From a virus, in IMG/VR virus record IMGVR_UViG_3300034044_000040, positions 21,341-85,340 of that record: a stretch of 64,000 nucleotides of DNA, one strand, 5' to 3'. This document shows, piece by piece, positions 8,280 to 17,910 of the stretch. Each line of letters starts with the position of its first letter. Position 1 is the first letter of the stretch. A program made the position numbers and the translations under genes. The notes beneath the pieces were generated by a model. It ran no database searches. It was not told the DNA's origin and saw nothing but the letters and a program-made list of their open reading frames with translations.

Positions 8280-10763
8280 ATGGCAACGCTCGCACTAAAT
8301 CTCGCGGTTGGTATCGCTGGGCAAATCCTGTTTTCCTATCTGGCACCGAAACCGCCAGATCAGGAAGGCCCTCGGCTTGCCGACCTCAACATCCCGGCGG
8401 TCAGCCCCGGCAACCCAGTGAACCGGGTGTGGGGCAAAATGAAGGTGCCCGCTCAGCTGATATGGGCACCCGGCCTTGAGGAGACCAAGCACACCAAAAA
8501 GGTAAAAGGTGGCAAGGGCGGCAAGAAATCACAGAAGCAGATCACATACACCTATTCGGCGTCCCTAGCGGCGGCGGTGGGGGAGGGCGAACTCACCATC
8601 ACCGCCATCTTCGGCAATGAGAAAATCATCTGGAGCGGTGACGTTGATCTGGACGATTTCAATGCGTCTCGGGATGCTTACCGCGCCGAGCGGCTGGCGC
8701 ATTGGACCTCCTATTATACCGCCCAGACCTTCGGGGAGAACGAGGATCGCACTCACTCCCCGGAGACCGTCACCCGTTTGGCAACCAACCGGACAAATCA
8801 GGACGTGGCGAACTGGGAAAAACAGAATGACCCGACACGTGACTGGCCCGCGTATGACCAACTCACACGGTACTCCGGGTCAGAAACCCAGAACCCCGAC
8901 CCCACTATGGAAAGTTATCTCGGCGTGGGGGAGGTGCCTGCATATAGGGGAACCTGTTATTTCGTCATAGACAATCTTCAGCTTGCGGATTTTGGCAACA
9001 GCATCCCGCAATTTCGCGTAGAGGTGAAGGATCGTGACGGTAAAGTATCCATGAAGGATATCGTGGTTGATCTGTGCACGGAAGCAGGGCTGGTGGAGGG
9101 AGACACTTTTGAGGTTGCCCCGGACCTTACCACCATGCAGATCGAGGGGTTCACGTTGTCCAGACTGACTTCACCCCGTGAAGCGATTGATATGTTGGTC
9201 AATGTGTTCCCGTTCAACGCATCTGAGGCGGGCAACTCCATCCTGTTCAGGGGGCAGGACCGCTTGCCGCTGGCAGCCATAGACTGGAATGATCTTCGCG
9301 CCTATGGGGACGGGGACAGCCCCGGCAATAAACTGGAACGGCTGCGCACGGATGACCTTCAGCTTCCGAGAGAAATAAAACTTTCATATCAGGACGTTAA
9401 TCGTAATTTTTCGAAAAACACTGCGGTGTCATCCCGGCAGGTATCTCAATCAAACTCGGTGCAGACCAGCGACCTTCCCGTTGCCACTGAACCTTGCATC
9501 ATGAAGAAGGCAGCTGAGACTGCCATGGCCACGGTGATATCGGAGCGCAACAGCTATGCGTGCACGGTACCTGCAAAATATCTGCGCCTGAAAGCTGGCG
9601 ACGTGGTTCACCTTCCCGTGTCGGCCACGGAATACAAGGTTGCGCGGATCATCCAGCTTGACGTCGGGAAGAATTTGCTCCTCGAAATGAAACTGTCGGA
9701 TCACGTCATGTCGCGCTCCGATATCGTGTCAATTGCGGATGACAGTGTGGCTGGCGCGCAACAGGTCATACCATTTGCTGACACCGCAGGGTATGTCATG
9801 GATGTGCCAAGTCTGGATGACACCCTGCAAGACACAGGGGTATATGTGGCCTTTTCCCCCAACACCACGAACTGGAGCGGCGGGGGGTTGTTCCGCGACA
9901 CCAATTCAGGCTCAGAAACCCCACTATTTGGGCAGAACCTCGGCACCACATCGGGCACCTCATGGGAATTGGAGGTCAGCACGACGAACGACACTCATGC
10001 AGGAAATGCGGTATCCGCGCTGCCAAGTGCATCCCCTTATCTCGTGGATCGGGAAAACAAATTGGAGGTGGTATTCACATCACCTGATCCTCAGTTTACG
10101 GGACAGACCTTCGAGCAGGCGGTTTCCGGAACCGACAATGTGTTTCTTGTCGGTGACGAGATAGTGCAGGCGCTCAGCGTGGAGCAAGTGGACGATAATT
10201 TTTTCATCTTCAGTGACCTCATACGGGGCCTTCGTGGTACGGAATGGGCGGCGCATTTTCATGTGGAGGATGAGCGGGTCGTGCATCTTGTCAACTCCGC
10301 ACTTGAGCGCTGGATACTGCCGACCACGCTGTTGGAAAAAGATGTGGATTATCGCGTCGTTTCCGATGGCATGGACGTGCTGGCGCAAGGCACTGAAACA
10401 CTCACGTTTGCCGCAGCCAGTGATCGCGCATTTGCTCCGGCCATTATTGATGTGCAGCGCACCATCACAGGAGACCTCACGGTATCGCTCGATCCCCGCC
10501 CCCGATACAATTCCGGGTGGTTGAATGGAGAAGGCACAGCAACCATTGATGACGACAATTACACGGTGGAGATATACGACGCCCCGGCCTATGGGGCAGC
10601 AAATCTCATACGCACAACGACACTTGTAGGGAGCAGAATTTTTACCTATACTGCAACCGACCAAATTGCAGATTTCGGTACCGCGCAGAGCATGATAAAT
10701 CTGAAGATCACTCAGCAGGGCAAAGACGCGCGCTCCGGTTTCCCAAATTATTCCATCGTGTAA
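8280..10763 (+). CDS. GTA-gp15-like baseplate / host-specificity protein
   Basis: An 827-residue protein directly after the NlpC/P60 gene, in the position of R. capsulatus GTA gp15, the large central baseplate protein. The hydrophobic N-terminus resembles the gpJ/megatron start: ALNLAVGIAGQILFSYL, then a basic KGGKGGKK loop, then QITYTYSASLAAAVGEGE. The C-terminal part has beta-rich repeats. It is shorter than the GTA protein (over 1,200 residues). Confidence 0.88.
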   Translation: MATLALNLAVGIAGQILFSYLAPKPPDQEGPRLADLNIPAVSPGNPVNRVWGKMKVPAQLIWAPGLEETKHTKKVKGGKGGKKSQKQITYTYSASLAAAVGEGELTITAIFGNEKIIWSGDVDLDDFNASRDAYRAERLAHWTSYYTAQTFGENEDRTHSPETVTRLATNRTNQDVANWEKQNDPTRDWPAYDQLTRYSGSETQNPDPTMESYLGVGEVPAYRGTCYFVIDNLQLADFGNSIPQFRVEVKDRDGKVSMKDIVVDLCTEAGLVEGDTFEVAPDLTTMQIEGFTLSRLTSPREAIDMLVNVFPFNASEAGNSILFRGQDRLPLAAIDWNDLRAYGDGDSPGNKLERLRTDDLQLPREIKLSYQDVNRNFSKNTAVSSRQVSQSNSVQTSDLPVATEPCIMKKAAETAMATVISERNSYACTVPAKYLRLKAGDVVHLPVSATEYKVARIIQLDVGKNLLLEMKLSDHVMSRSDIVSIADDSVAGAQQVIPFADTAGYVMDVPSLDDTLQDTGVYVAFSPNTTNWSGGGLFRDTNSGSETPLFGQNLGTTSGTSWELEVSTTNDTHAGNAVSALPSASPYLVDRENKLEVVFTSPDPQFTGQTFEQAVSGTDNVFLVGDEIVQALSVEQVDDNFFIFSDLIRGLRGTEWAAHFHVEDERVVHLVNSALERWILPTTLLEKDVDYRVVSDGMDVLAQGTETLTFAAASDRAFAPAIIDVQRTITGDLTVSLDPRPRYNSGWLNGEGTATIDDDNYTVEIYDAPAYGAANLIRTTTLVGSRIFTYTATDQIADFGTAQSMINLKITQQGKDARSGFPNYSIV

Positions 10764-10775
10764 CGGAGCCTGATC

Positions 10776-12209
10776 ATGTCAACCACCGCCCGCCTCGGCC
10801 TCGCACTTATGGCCACGTCAACGCTATCGAAAGAGACGGTGTTCAATGAGGCGGTGGCCACGCTGGACGCCCTCGTGCACCCGAAAGCGCTATCCGCGAC
10901 CATCGCATCCCCTCCGGGCACGCCGTCGCTGGGTGACGTCTATATCATACCTGTCGGAGCCACCGGGGCATGGGCGGGACATGACAACAAGATCGCGGTG
11001 TATACCACGGGGTGGAAATACCTTGATCCCATTTCCGGGTTTTTTATATGGGTGGCGGACACGGCGAAAACCTACAGATATGATGAAGTCACATTGGCGT
11101 GGGTCGAAAACGTGCTCACGGTATCCAATCTGACAGACCTCACGGATGTGGATGCTGGTGATCTTAGCACCGGGGCCTTACTGAGATATGATGCGACGGC
11201 GGGTAAGTATGCATTGCAACTGGTTGCACTCGACGACCTCAGCAACGTGTCAGCCGCTGCCCCCAATGACGGGCAGGTGCTGGCATGGGTCAGCGCGAAC
11301 GCCGCGTGGGAGGTATCTGATGTGCCCCCGATGACTGGTGCCGCTATCAAGGCAGCCTATGAGGGGGAAGCGAACACGAACGCCTTCACCGATGCTGAAA
11401 AGACGAAGCTGGCGGGGCTTGATGGATCGAAATACTTGGGCACCTATGTGAGCCTGACCGCCCTCAACGCTGCACAACCTGCACCGGCGATAGGGTCGTA
11501 TGCCCATGTTGATGCTGGAGCAGGCTCAGATGTGCAGCTGTATATCTGGGATAATGACGACGCCAAATTCGTTGTGTCAGCAGGTGGCGGCGGAACCATG
11601 ACAGGGGCTGCCATCAAAGTGGCCTATGAAGGGGAACCTGACACAAACGCCTTCACGGACGCAGAGAAAGCGAAGCTGGCAGGCGTGGAGGCGGGGGCCA
11701 CGGCGGACCAGACAGATCAGGAGATCGTGACCGCCTACAATGCAGTGGTGGCGCAGGTAACCGGCCCCGAGATTACGGCTGGCACGGCAACCACGGTGCG
11801 CAGGTTCAGCCCGAAAGATGTAACGGATATGGTGCTTGCACACGCGCCAGCAGGAGGCACACCCCCTCCGGCCCCCTATGACGTCAGGTTAGGGTTCACC
11901 GCCACACCAACCGCAGGGCAGGTGATTGATACGATAATGGTGGTTCGCGATATCAATTTTCCCGCAGATTTCTCAGGGTCACTTGGCACAATTGGTACGC
12001 TGCCCACGGCAAACATGATCCTGACGTTAAAGGCGGACGGTGTGGCCGTAGGCACCACCACAATAGACACGGCGGGGGTGTTCACGTTCGCGACGACGGG
12101 GGGAACAACACAGACTATCGCTACCGGAGCGATCCTCACGCTGGAAGCACCAGCCACCGCTGATGCGACAGCTGCGAATGCTGCGTTTACCCTCATGGGG
12201 ACAGTATAA
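10776..12209 (+). CDS. Tail fibre protein with internal 30-residue repeats
   Basis: A 477-residue protein. The N-terminal ~100 residues resemble fibre attachment regions (ASPPGTPSLGDVYIIPVGATGAW; phage DUF2793-like). Two copies of a 30-residue motif (TGAAIK.AYEGE..TNAFTDAEK.KLAG) lie at residues ~186-215 and ~275-304. Such repeats are common in trimeric phage fibres. The C-terminal domain is Thr/Ala-rich beta sequence. Palindrome site 3 encodes LQLVA near residue 147. Confidence 0.8.
   Translation: MSTTARLGLALMATSTLSKETVFNEAVATLDALVHPKALSATIASPPGTPSLGDVYIIPVGATGAWAGHDNKIAVYTTGWKYLDPISGFFIWVADTAKTYRYDEVTLAWVENVLTVSNLTDLTDVDAGDLSTGALLRYDATAGKYALQLVALDDLSNVSAAAPNDGQVLAWVSANAAWEVSDVPPMTGAAIKAAYEGEANTNAFTDAEKTKLAGLDGSKYLGTYVSLTALNAAQPAPAIGSYAHVDAGAGSDVQLYIWDNDDAKFVVSAGGGGTMTGAAIKVAYEGEPDTNAFTDAEKAKLAGVEAGATADQTDQEIVTAYNAVVAQVTGPEITAGTATTVRRFSPKDVTDMVLAHAPAGGTPPPAPYDVRLGFTATPTAGQVIDTIMVVRDINFPADFSGSLGTIGTLPTANMILTLKADGVAVGTTTIDTAGVFTFATTGGTTQTIATGAILTLEAPATADATAANAAFTLMGTV
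11214..11228 (+). repeat. Dispersed palindrome site 3 (TTGCAACTGGTTGCA)
   Basis: Exact site inside the fibre gene, read LQLVA, with centre dinucleotide TG. Confidence 0.85.
11331..11687 (+). repeat. Two 90-base coding repeats in fibre gene
   Basis: Copies at 11331-11420 and 11598-11687 encode near-identical 30-residue units in the same frame. They differ mostly at third codon positions, which suggests an old duplication kept under protein-level selection. Confidence 0.85.
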
Positions 12210-13159
12210 TGCTACTGTCGATCCCCGGATATATCGGTTCCTACAGCCCCCCACCAGCATCAGGAGGTCCGTTGAAGCAGTATTGGCGCTTCGAGTTTTC
12301 CACAGGGTATTCGAGTGAATTCACTTCAATACAAGAGCTTGAAATATACTCAGACGAAACCACCAACATCGCCGCCAGTGCAACGGTGACCACGCCTTCC
12401 ACGTTGCAGCCAAGCTCGTCCATACAAGGACTTGTGGATGGTAACCTGACCAACGAGGCCCCCGGTGGGGTAGTATATAACAGTGGTACCATAAGAAGGC
12501 TGGCTGATTTCGCGTTTCCCGGACCTGTAAATCTGCACCATATCCGCCGGTATGACCGGGCTGATACGAACAGCACGTATGCGATATCGCACACCACTGC
12601 GATGGTGAAGGTGTCACACTCTGATGATGGAGTAAATTACACGCCGTATTTTGTGGGGTTCGATCCAGCCACCAAACCCGCGTCATGGCACACGTTCAAC
12701 GCCCCTTATGTTGACGGAATTACCGCAAACACGCCGAACAGCCATTGTGGTATTGAGATCACAACTTCACAAAGCGGGAACCGGTGGAGCGGGATGCGGG
12801 TGAACTCGTACTACGCGGGCGGTGTGGAACAAGTCGGTCCAACAGCTGGCGCAGTAGCGTCTTATGAAACATCAACTCACACTGGCAGCGCCAGCTTCAA
12901 GGCGTCAAGACTGCTGGTGAATGACACAAATCGCTGGGTGTCAATGGATGCCACAGGATTGGCGTTACAGGGGGTATTTTTTGAAATGGCTACCCCGGCG
13001 GTGATAGACAGGGTGGATATTACCTCCACTCAGTACAACAACAACATGCCGAAGGACTTCTCTTTGTTGGTGGGAAATGGTAAGACTTTCGTGTCCGCCC
13101 TTGACAGGGTTGGCGAACCAGCGTGGGGTACAGGGGAACTCAGGCAATATAATGTGTAG
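12209..13159 (+). CDS. Tail adhesin with discoidin-like domain
   Basis: A 316-residue protein whose ATG overlaps the previous stop (TAATG). After a Pro/Gly linker (residues ~8-20) the sequence WRFEFSTGYSSEFTSIQELEI and later LADFAFPGPVNLHHIRRY look like F5/8 type C (galactose-binding) folds; a second similar unit may cover residues ~210-316. Such domains bind surface glycans, so it is a candidate receptor-binding component. The fold call is by eye. Confidence 0.6.
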   Translation: MLLSIPGYIGSYSPPPASGGPLKQYWRFEFSTGYSSEFTSIQELEIYSDETTNIAASATVTTPSTLQPSSSIQGLVDGNLTNEAPGGVVYNSGTIRRLADFAFPGPVNLHHIRRYDRADTNSTYAISHTTAMVKVSHSDDGVNYTPYFVGFDPATKPASWHTFNAPYVDGITANTPNSHCGIEITTSQSGNRWSGMRVNSYYAGGVEQVGPTAGAVASYETSTHTGSASFKASRLLVNDTNRWVSMDATGLALQGVFFEMATPAVIDRVDITSTQYNNNMPKDFSLLVGNGKTFVSALDRVGEPAWGTGELRQYNV

Positions 13160-13253
13160 GCACGACGCATGAGCAAACTGCTCTGGATGGTTTTAATAAT
13201 TAACACCTGCCATATTTTGAAATATGCCGGGCTAATCACGAAGGAACGCAAAA

Positions 13254-14309
13254 ATGTCAAATATTCTATTCGCAGGCAATGATCTGAGTGCCTATGCTGG
13301 CCAAGGTGCAGTCACTTTTGACACGACAACCGTTCTGCATGATCCAAAGTACGCAGACGGGGAAATCGTGATCAGTGCTAAAGACAAGGCATTTGGTTTT
13401 TTTAGGGAACCTGTGATACTCGGTGGCAGTTGCTGGGTACACTTCAGGGTACACTGGGGTACCGTTGTTTCATTCTTGCGGTATGTCAGGAACTCATATG
13501 CCACTACCGACATCGTTGGCTTGTATGACCAGTCAAATCCTTCGGCGCGCCCTCTTGGTGTACGGTTTAATATGACATCTGGTGATCAGCCGGTCGGGTT
13601 ACAGGCGTTTTCCGGCACTGATCTCGCCGGTGCAGACCAGCTGGTGGGTAACGTGCACCTGACCGGGCAAGATAAGACGTTCACCGTGGACGTCAATGCC
13701 ACCCTTGATCCCATATTTGGTAAAATTCTCATGTATTTTGATGGGGTGTTGGTGCTGTCATATTATGGTGACACGACGCTATCTGGCCAAATTACTGAAT
13801 GGAACGCATTCTATCACCAGTCACCCGCAGTGCAGACCAACGTAACAGGTAAACTATGGATAAGTGAGGGGTTGGCGTCCAAGGTTTCAACCATTGGGCA
13901 GCGGGTTGCTTCCTTGCGCCCCATTGCAGATGGTGATCGGGCGGAATGGACTGGCAACTTTGACAACGTGAACGATCTTATCCCAGACGATGGCACCACC
14001 CTATCATCTAATACGCCGGAGGCGGTACATTTGATGCAACTCAGTGCCTTGGACGCCACGTTGCCGCTGGACCTGTCTGTCACCTCGCTCGTAACTTCGG
14101 TACGGGGATCGGACAATGGGACAGGAGCAGTAACCGGAATTGAGCACGCCGTGAAATCCGGTGGGGTTGAAGCCTTCGGCACGACCCATAGTATTGCGAC
14201 CGTCGTTCAGACTGATCAGGAAATGTGGGACGTGAACCCGGTCACCGGGCTGCCGTGGACGAAAGCGGAAATCGACGCGATACAGGTCGGTGTGAAAGCA
14301 AAAGCATAA
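13254..14309 (+). CDS. Tail/fibre-associated protein, unknown
   Basis: A 351-residue beta-rich protein with an AAGGAA ribosome-binding site. Features such as FFREPVILGGSCWVHFRVHWG and KILMYFDGVLVLSYYGD suggest a concanavalin-like jelly roll resembling the product at 4635-5651. It lies in the fibre cluster. No catalytic signature is visible. Confidence 0.6.
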   Translation: MSNILFAGNDLSAYAGQGAVTFDTTTVLHDPKYADGEIVISAKDKAFGFFREPVILGGSCWVHFRVHWGTVVSFLRYVRNSYATTDIVGLYDQSNPSARPLGVRFNMTSGDQPVGLQAFSGTDLAGADQLVGNVHLTGQDKTFTVDVNATLDPIFGKILMYFDGVLVLSYYGDTTLSGQITEWNAFYHQSPAVQTNVTGKLWISEGLASKVSTIGQRVASLRPIADGDRAEWTGNFDNVNDLIPDDGTTLSSNTPEAVHLMQLSALDATLPLDLSVTSLVTSVRGSDNGTGAVTGIEHAVKSGGVEAFGTTHSIATVVQTDQEMWDVNPVTGLPWTKAEIDAIQVGVKAKA

Positions 14310-14318
14310 GGCGGTGTC

Positions 14319-15155
14319 ATGACTATATCTGTCACAAACGTCAGCACGGTAGCCATCCTCGGAGGTCAGCCGAGCGTGAACCGCGCCGAGGTATACGCCA
14401 TCTTGTCGCGTCCATTCGATGGGTTGGGGGTGTCTGCCACATCCACGTTAGCTGTACTTGCCAGTGGCACCGGGGTGGGTGTGTCATCATATGTGGGTAA
14501 CGTGGTTCTTTCCCTTCCCGTTGTACCTGATCCTGTGCCGACGGACATCCGGTTTTTCGGAGGCCCTGAGAGTGATGAGCTTCACGTGATACCAGCGAAT
14601 GTGACAGAGGTAGAATTCAGGCTATGGGGAGCAACGGGGGGCGCTGGGCACGGTTTCTCACCCGCCAGCACCCTCACCACGGCAGGCGGCGGTTACGTGG
14701 CTGGCAAAGTGGCTGTGGTGGCAGGGGACACGATCACGATACGCACCGGAAGGAAGGGTACAGGAGGTAGCGCAGTATCCAAGATATTGGGCACTGGCGG
14801 GTGGCCAGACGGGAAAGACGGGGAGTATGATCTGGCGCACGATTGCTATGGCGGCGGACAGGGCGGATCGACGCAGATATTGCTTAACGGAACCCTGATC
14901 GGACAGGCCGGAGGTTCACCCGGTACAGGCGGCTGGCCATTGGGCGGATCGAACGTGCCCCCGCAAACTGGTTTCCTCGACCCCATTGTGACAGATCAGA
15001 TTATCGAGGCCCCCATAAACAACATCATGGGAGGGTCAAACAATTTCCTTGACGGTGACCCGGTGGGAGGCTTCGGCGTGTTGAACACACATCCGGATGA
15101 CCCAACCATAAACGACGGGCAGGACGGGGTGGCGTGGCTTCGGTATTTCGAATAA
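14319..15155 (+). CDS. Gly-rich tail adhesin
   Basis: A 278-residue protein. Residues ~100-250 are rich in Gly-Gly and Gly-Thr-Gly segments (GGGYVAGKV, GGGQGGS, GGSPGTGGW), like the glycine-rich receptor-binding adhesins of T-even and marine phages, where polyglycine-helix loops contact the host. The N-terminal ~70 residues look like an attachment domain. It is the last gene of the tail cluster, as expected for a host-range determinant. Confidence 0.65.
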   Translation: MTISVTNVSTVAILGGQPSVNRAEVYAILSRPFDGLGVSATSTLAVLASGTGVGVSSYVGNVVLSLPVVPDPVPTDIRFFGGPESDELHVIPANVTEVEFRLWGATGGAGHGFSPASTLTTAGGGYVAGKVAVVAGDTITIRTGRKGTGGSAVSKILGTGGWPDGKDGEYDLAHDCYGGGQGGSTQILLNGTLIGQAGGSPGTGGWPLGGSNVPPQTGFLDPIVTDQIIEAPINNIMGGSNNFLDGDPVGGFGVLNTHPDDPTINDGQDGVAWLRYFE

Positions 15156-15234
15156 CCCACGGTCAAAGCGCCCGGAATATTGACTTTCACACGTGTAGGT
15201 GGATAGAACAGACGACAGAGCTAGGAGACCTCGG

Positions 15235-15528
15235 ATGAGTATTAGTGATCACCCAGACGCAATGTTTGAAATAACACGCCGTGATCTTGATGACATCATC
15301 GAGACCGCCGCCGAAAGAGGTGCGAAAAAGGCCCTTAATGCGATTGGTTTGGATGACGAGGCGGCGGTGAAGGACGTTGCCGAGCTTCGTGGGTTGATGC
15401 AGGTTTGGCGTGATGCGCGCAAGACGGCCCTCATGACGGTCGTGAAAACGATCACCACGGCATTACTGGGTGTCCTCGCTCTGGGGGTGGCAATCCAGCT
15501 TGGTGTCATCGGGGTAGGTAGGAAATAA
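15235..15528 (+). CDS. Small membrane protein, DUF6127-like, holin candidate
   Basis: A 97-residue protein; ATG 15235 is chosen because AGGAG sits at 15223-15227. The N-terminal half is charged and helical (ITRRDLDDIIETAAERGAKKAL). A single hydrophobic segment (TALLGVLALGVAIQLGVIGV) lies at ~72-92. Similar small proteins occur at the tail-lysis junction of alphaproteobacterial phages and GTAs. A holin or membrane-anchor role is inferred. Confidence 0.6.
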   Translation: MSISDHPDAMFEITRRDLDDIIETAAERGAKKALNAIGLDDEAAVKDVAELRGLMQVWRDARKTALMTVVKTITTALLGVLALGVAIQLGVIGVGRK

Positions 15529-15529
15529 T

Positions 15530-15544
15530 TTGCAACCCGTTGCA
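15530..15544 (+). repeat. Dispersed palindrome site 4 (TTGCAACCCGTTGCA)
   Basis: Intergenic, just after the stop of the small membrane protein. It is followed by an imperfect extra half-site. Its right-hand TTGCAA (15540-15545) is 17 bases from TAATAC (15563-15568), a possible promoter for the next gene. Confidence 0.88.
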
Positions 15545-15641
15545 ACCCGCTGCACGGTATTTTAATACGGAAATTGATTATGCCCCGCCAAACGTGTAGG
15601 GTATCGACATAAACGAGGACCACCCACCGGAGGACCGCAAT

Positions 15642-16394
15642 ATGATGCACGAAGACGACCAAGAAGCAGAAAACCCGGTTACAGGTAGGCCGGTGCACGT
15701 GATCGCGCTGATAGGGCCTGCTGGCGCAGGGAAAACCACGGTCGCCACGGAATTGCAAACTTCCTATCGCATGACCAGATTTAGGTTCGCTGACACCCTG
15801 AAAAACATGATCGAATTGTTGGGGTGCACGCGCGAGCACATTGATGGGAGCCTCAAAGAAAAACCCCTGTCCCTGCTATGTGGTGCTACCACTCGACACG
15901 CCATGCAGACGCTGGGCACGGAATGGCGTGATATGCTGGGGCCACAGGGAAAGTATCTATGGGCCATCCAAACCACAGAGGCCATAAGAAAAGAGGCGGA
16001 CAGCGCGGCTGGAGAAACAGAGCCGCTGCCTGTCGTGGTGGATGACGCCCGTTTTCCCCACGAGATAGAGACGCTTCGCGCCGCCGGTTTCAAAGTGCGG
16101 GTGGTGCTGGTATGGGACAGCCGGAGGCGCTATCCTTTTTTTCGCATGTGGCTTGCCCGGAGGTGGTGGGGCCGCGCCCTCATGAAGTTGGTGCCGTACA
16201 TGTATCTGCATGAGAGTGAGGCACACTGGCCCGTCATGCGTGAAGATGACGAGATCGACAATTCAGGCACCGTGGATGATCTTCGCAGGAAGGTGCATTC
16301 ACTTGCAAAGCGCCAACAACAGGAACACTTTTTTGAGATCGGTGCACAATCCAGAGTGACCCTCACGAAAAAGAAACAACCACAGCAAGGATAA
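15642..16394 (+). CDS. Deoxynucleoside monophosphate kinase-like P-loop protein
   Basis: A 250-residue protein. Walker A (GPAGAGKTT) lies at residues ~24-32 and is followed by FRFADTLKNMIELLG, the pattern of phage dNMP kinases such as T4 gp1. GTEWRDMLGP and VVVDDARFPHEIE fit the family's nucleotide-binding and lid regions. It would raise dNDP supply for replication, although it sits in the lysis region. GGAGG precedes ATG 15642. Confidence 0.75.
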   Translation: MMHEDDQEAENPVTGRPVHVIALIGPAGAGKTTVATELQTSYRMTRFRFADTLKNMIELLGCTREHIDGSLKEKPLSLLCGATTRHAMQTLGTEWRDMLGPQGKYLWAIQTTEAIRKEADSAAGETEPLPVVVDDARFPHEIETLRAAGFKVRVVLVWDSRRRYPFFRMWLARRWWGRALMKLVPYMYLHESEAHWPVMREDDEIDNSGTVDDLRRKVHSLAKRQQQEHFFEIGAQSRVTLTKKKQPQQG

Positions 16395-16398
16395 TCCG

Positions 16399-17094
16399 AT
16401 GGATATGAAATCTGTACAGACACAGCTTCGCGCGAAAGGGTATCGCGTTGGCAAGGTAGACGGCATCGGTGGACCCGCCACGGCGCGTGCGGTGCAGGAA
16501 ATGCTGAAGGATCAGGGCTTTGACTTCGCCGTATCCGCCACGCCAAAAAAGATCACGGCGGTAACGCCGGTGGGTGGGCAGAAAAAATCCAAGAAACAGA
16601 AGGTGTCGGCTCCTGCACTTGTGGGGTTCACAAAAAGAGAAGCGCTGGAACTCGCGCCGGTGCATCCAGACCTGATCAAAGTTATCACGCGGGCGAAGGA
16701 GACCTGCCCGGAGAAGTTTGGTGTGTTCGATGGCATCCGCACGGCGCAGGATCAGAACGCCCTTTTCCGGAGAAAAGCATCACAGAAAGATGGGTACAGG
16801 AACAAATCAACGCACCAGATGCAAGCCACCGGATACAGCCACGCGGCTGATCTTGTGCCTTTGGTCAATGGTGAATGGGATTGGGATTGGGATATCCTGT
16901 ATGTGATCGCGGAGCATATGCATGACGCCGCAGTGGAACTGGACGTACAGATCAGGTGGGGCGGATGCTGGAAGCATATCAACCCGCTCAAGGGATCGCC
17001 GGAAAACTGGGTAGCGGAATACGTGAAGCGCAAGCTGGCTGCCAACAAGCGGGCATTCAACGACGGCCCCCATTATGAACTGTATGGATATTGA
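16399..17094 (+). CDS. Endolysin: peptidoglycan-binding domain plus M15-type peptidase
   Basis: A 231-residue protein. Residues 1-40 form a PG_binding_1-type repeat (VQTQLRAKGYRVGKVDGIGG). After a Lys-rich linker, residues ~80-230 resemble L-alanyl-D-glutamate / VanY-type M15 peptidases: GVFDGIRTAQDQNALF, then GYSHAADL for the first metal ligands (His, Asp) and WGGCWKHI for the last His. No signal peptide is seen, so release through a holin is expected. Confidence 0.85.
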   Translation: MDMKSVQTQLRAKGYRVGKVDGIGGPATARAVQEMLKDQGFDFAVSATPKKITAVTPVGGQKKSKKQKVSAPALVGFTKREALELAPVHPDLIKVITRAKETCPEKFGVFDGIRTAQDQNALFRRKASQKDGYRNKSTHQMQATGYSHAADLVPLVNGEWDWDWDILYVIAEHMHDAAVELDVQIRWGGCWKHINPLKGSPENWVAEYVKRKLAANKRAFNDGPHYELYGY

Positions 17095-17338
17095 CATGTT
17101 ACAGCACCTCGTAAAGTGGTTGATCGGCGGACAGTCCGGATCACGTGAGTTTGCCACGCTGGCGTGGTTCCTGTGGTTGGCGCTGACCGTGTATCTCTTG
17201 TCGCAGGGGAACGAAGTCACGATATCCTCCATGACATACACGGTGTGGATCACGGTCACCCCGCTCGCGTGGGGCTGGATGGGTGTCGCATTTTTCGGGA
17301 AAAAAGTGCTGGATAAATTCAGGCCGGAGGAAGATTGA
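17075..17338 (+). CDS. Holin-like membrane protein
   Basis: An 87-residue protein with two hydrophobic segments (FATLAWFLWLALTVYLL; YTVWITVTPLAWGWMGVAFF) and a charged C-terminus. In-frame starts exist at 17075, 17084 and 17096; the last would avoid overlap with the endolysin gene. Its position between endolysin and spanins fits a class II holin, or a GTA-like DUF3154 protein. Confidence 0.65.
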   Translation: MNCMDIDMLQHLVKWLIGGQSGSREFATLAWFLWLALTVYLLSQGNEVTISSMTYTVWITVTPLAWGWMGVAFFGKKVLDKFRPEED

Positions 17339-17694
17339 TGGGGGCGATCATTCTGAGATTGGCGACAAGCCGCGTCGGCATCGTGGTGATTATCGTGGCG
17401 GCTTTGTTCACATGGCACAAAATTGACAAGGGCAGTGCGGTGCGCAAGGCGATCATCGGATATGTCGCGGATGTGGAGCTTTCAGCCGAACGTGCAGAGA
17501 ATGAAAGACTTGCCAGCATATTGGCGCGAGAGCGCAGCGCGAATACCAAACTTCAACAGCAGATCGACGCCGCAGAGACGACGGCGGCGTCTGCCCGTGA
17601 ACGGATCAGAAACTATGAAGAAGAAAATCCCTCGCCTGTCGGGTGCCGTGCTGATGCTGCTTTTATTGAGCGCTTGCGCGGGGTTAAAAAATAG
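17338..17694 (+). CDS. i-spanin (Rz-like)
   Basis: A 118-residue protein: N-terminal membrane anchor (~residues 13-27, VGIVVIIVAALFTW), then a periplasmic coiled coil rich in Ala, Glu, Arg and Gln (~45-95). The start overlaps the upstream TGA. The o-spanin gene begins inside it in another frame, the usual Rz/Rz1 arrangement. The pair fuses inner and outer membranes in the last lysis step. Confidence 0.8.
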   Translation: MGAIILRLATSRVGIVVIIVAALFTWHKIDKGSAVRKAIIGYVADVELSAERAENERLASILARERSANTKLQQQIDAAETTAASARERIRNYEEENPSPVGCRADAAFIERLRGVKK

Positions 17695-17902
17695 AGCAGC
17701 GGAGGCGGGTGCCACGATTGGCAGTGCCCGCGTGACCTATGCACCCACGTTCCCCCGGTATTGCCGCGAGCATACATACGTGGACGCCAGACCGGGTGAC
17801 CGGCATGATGTGCTGGTTCTGAAATATGATGACGCCTTGGTCGCGGAACACGGTCGCACGACTTTTTGCGCGCAGTGGTATGATGAGAATTACCCATCCT
17901 GA
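17615..17902 (+). CDS. o-spanin lipoprotein (Rz1-like)
   Basis: A 95-residue protein beginning at ATG 17615 within the i-spanin gene. The signal is MKKKIPRL followed by hydrophobic residues and a lipobox LLSAC, giving a lipidated Cys near residue 21. The mature part is longer than many Rz1 proteins and has two further cysteines (in RYCREH and TFCAQW). Outer-membrane anchoring is expected. Confidence 0.8.
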   Translation: MKKKIPRLSGAVLMLLLLSACAGLKNRAAEAGATIGSARVTYAPTFPRYCREHTYVDARPGDRHDVLVLKYDDALVAEHGRTTFCAQWYDENYPS

Positions 17903-17910
17903 TTTTTTTG

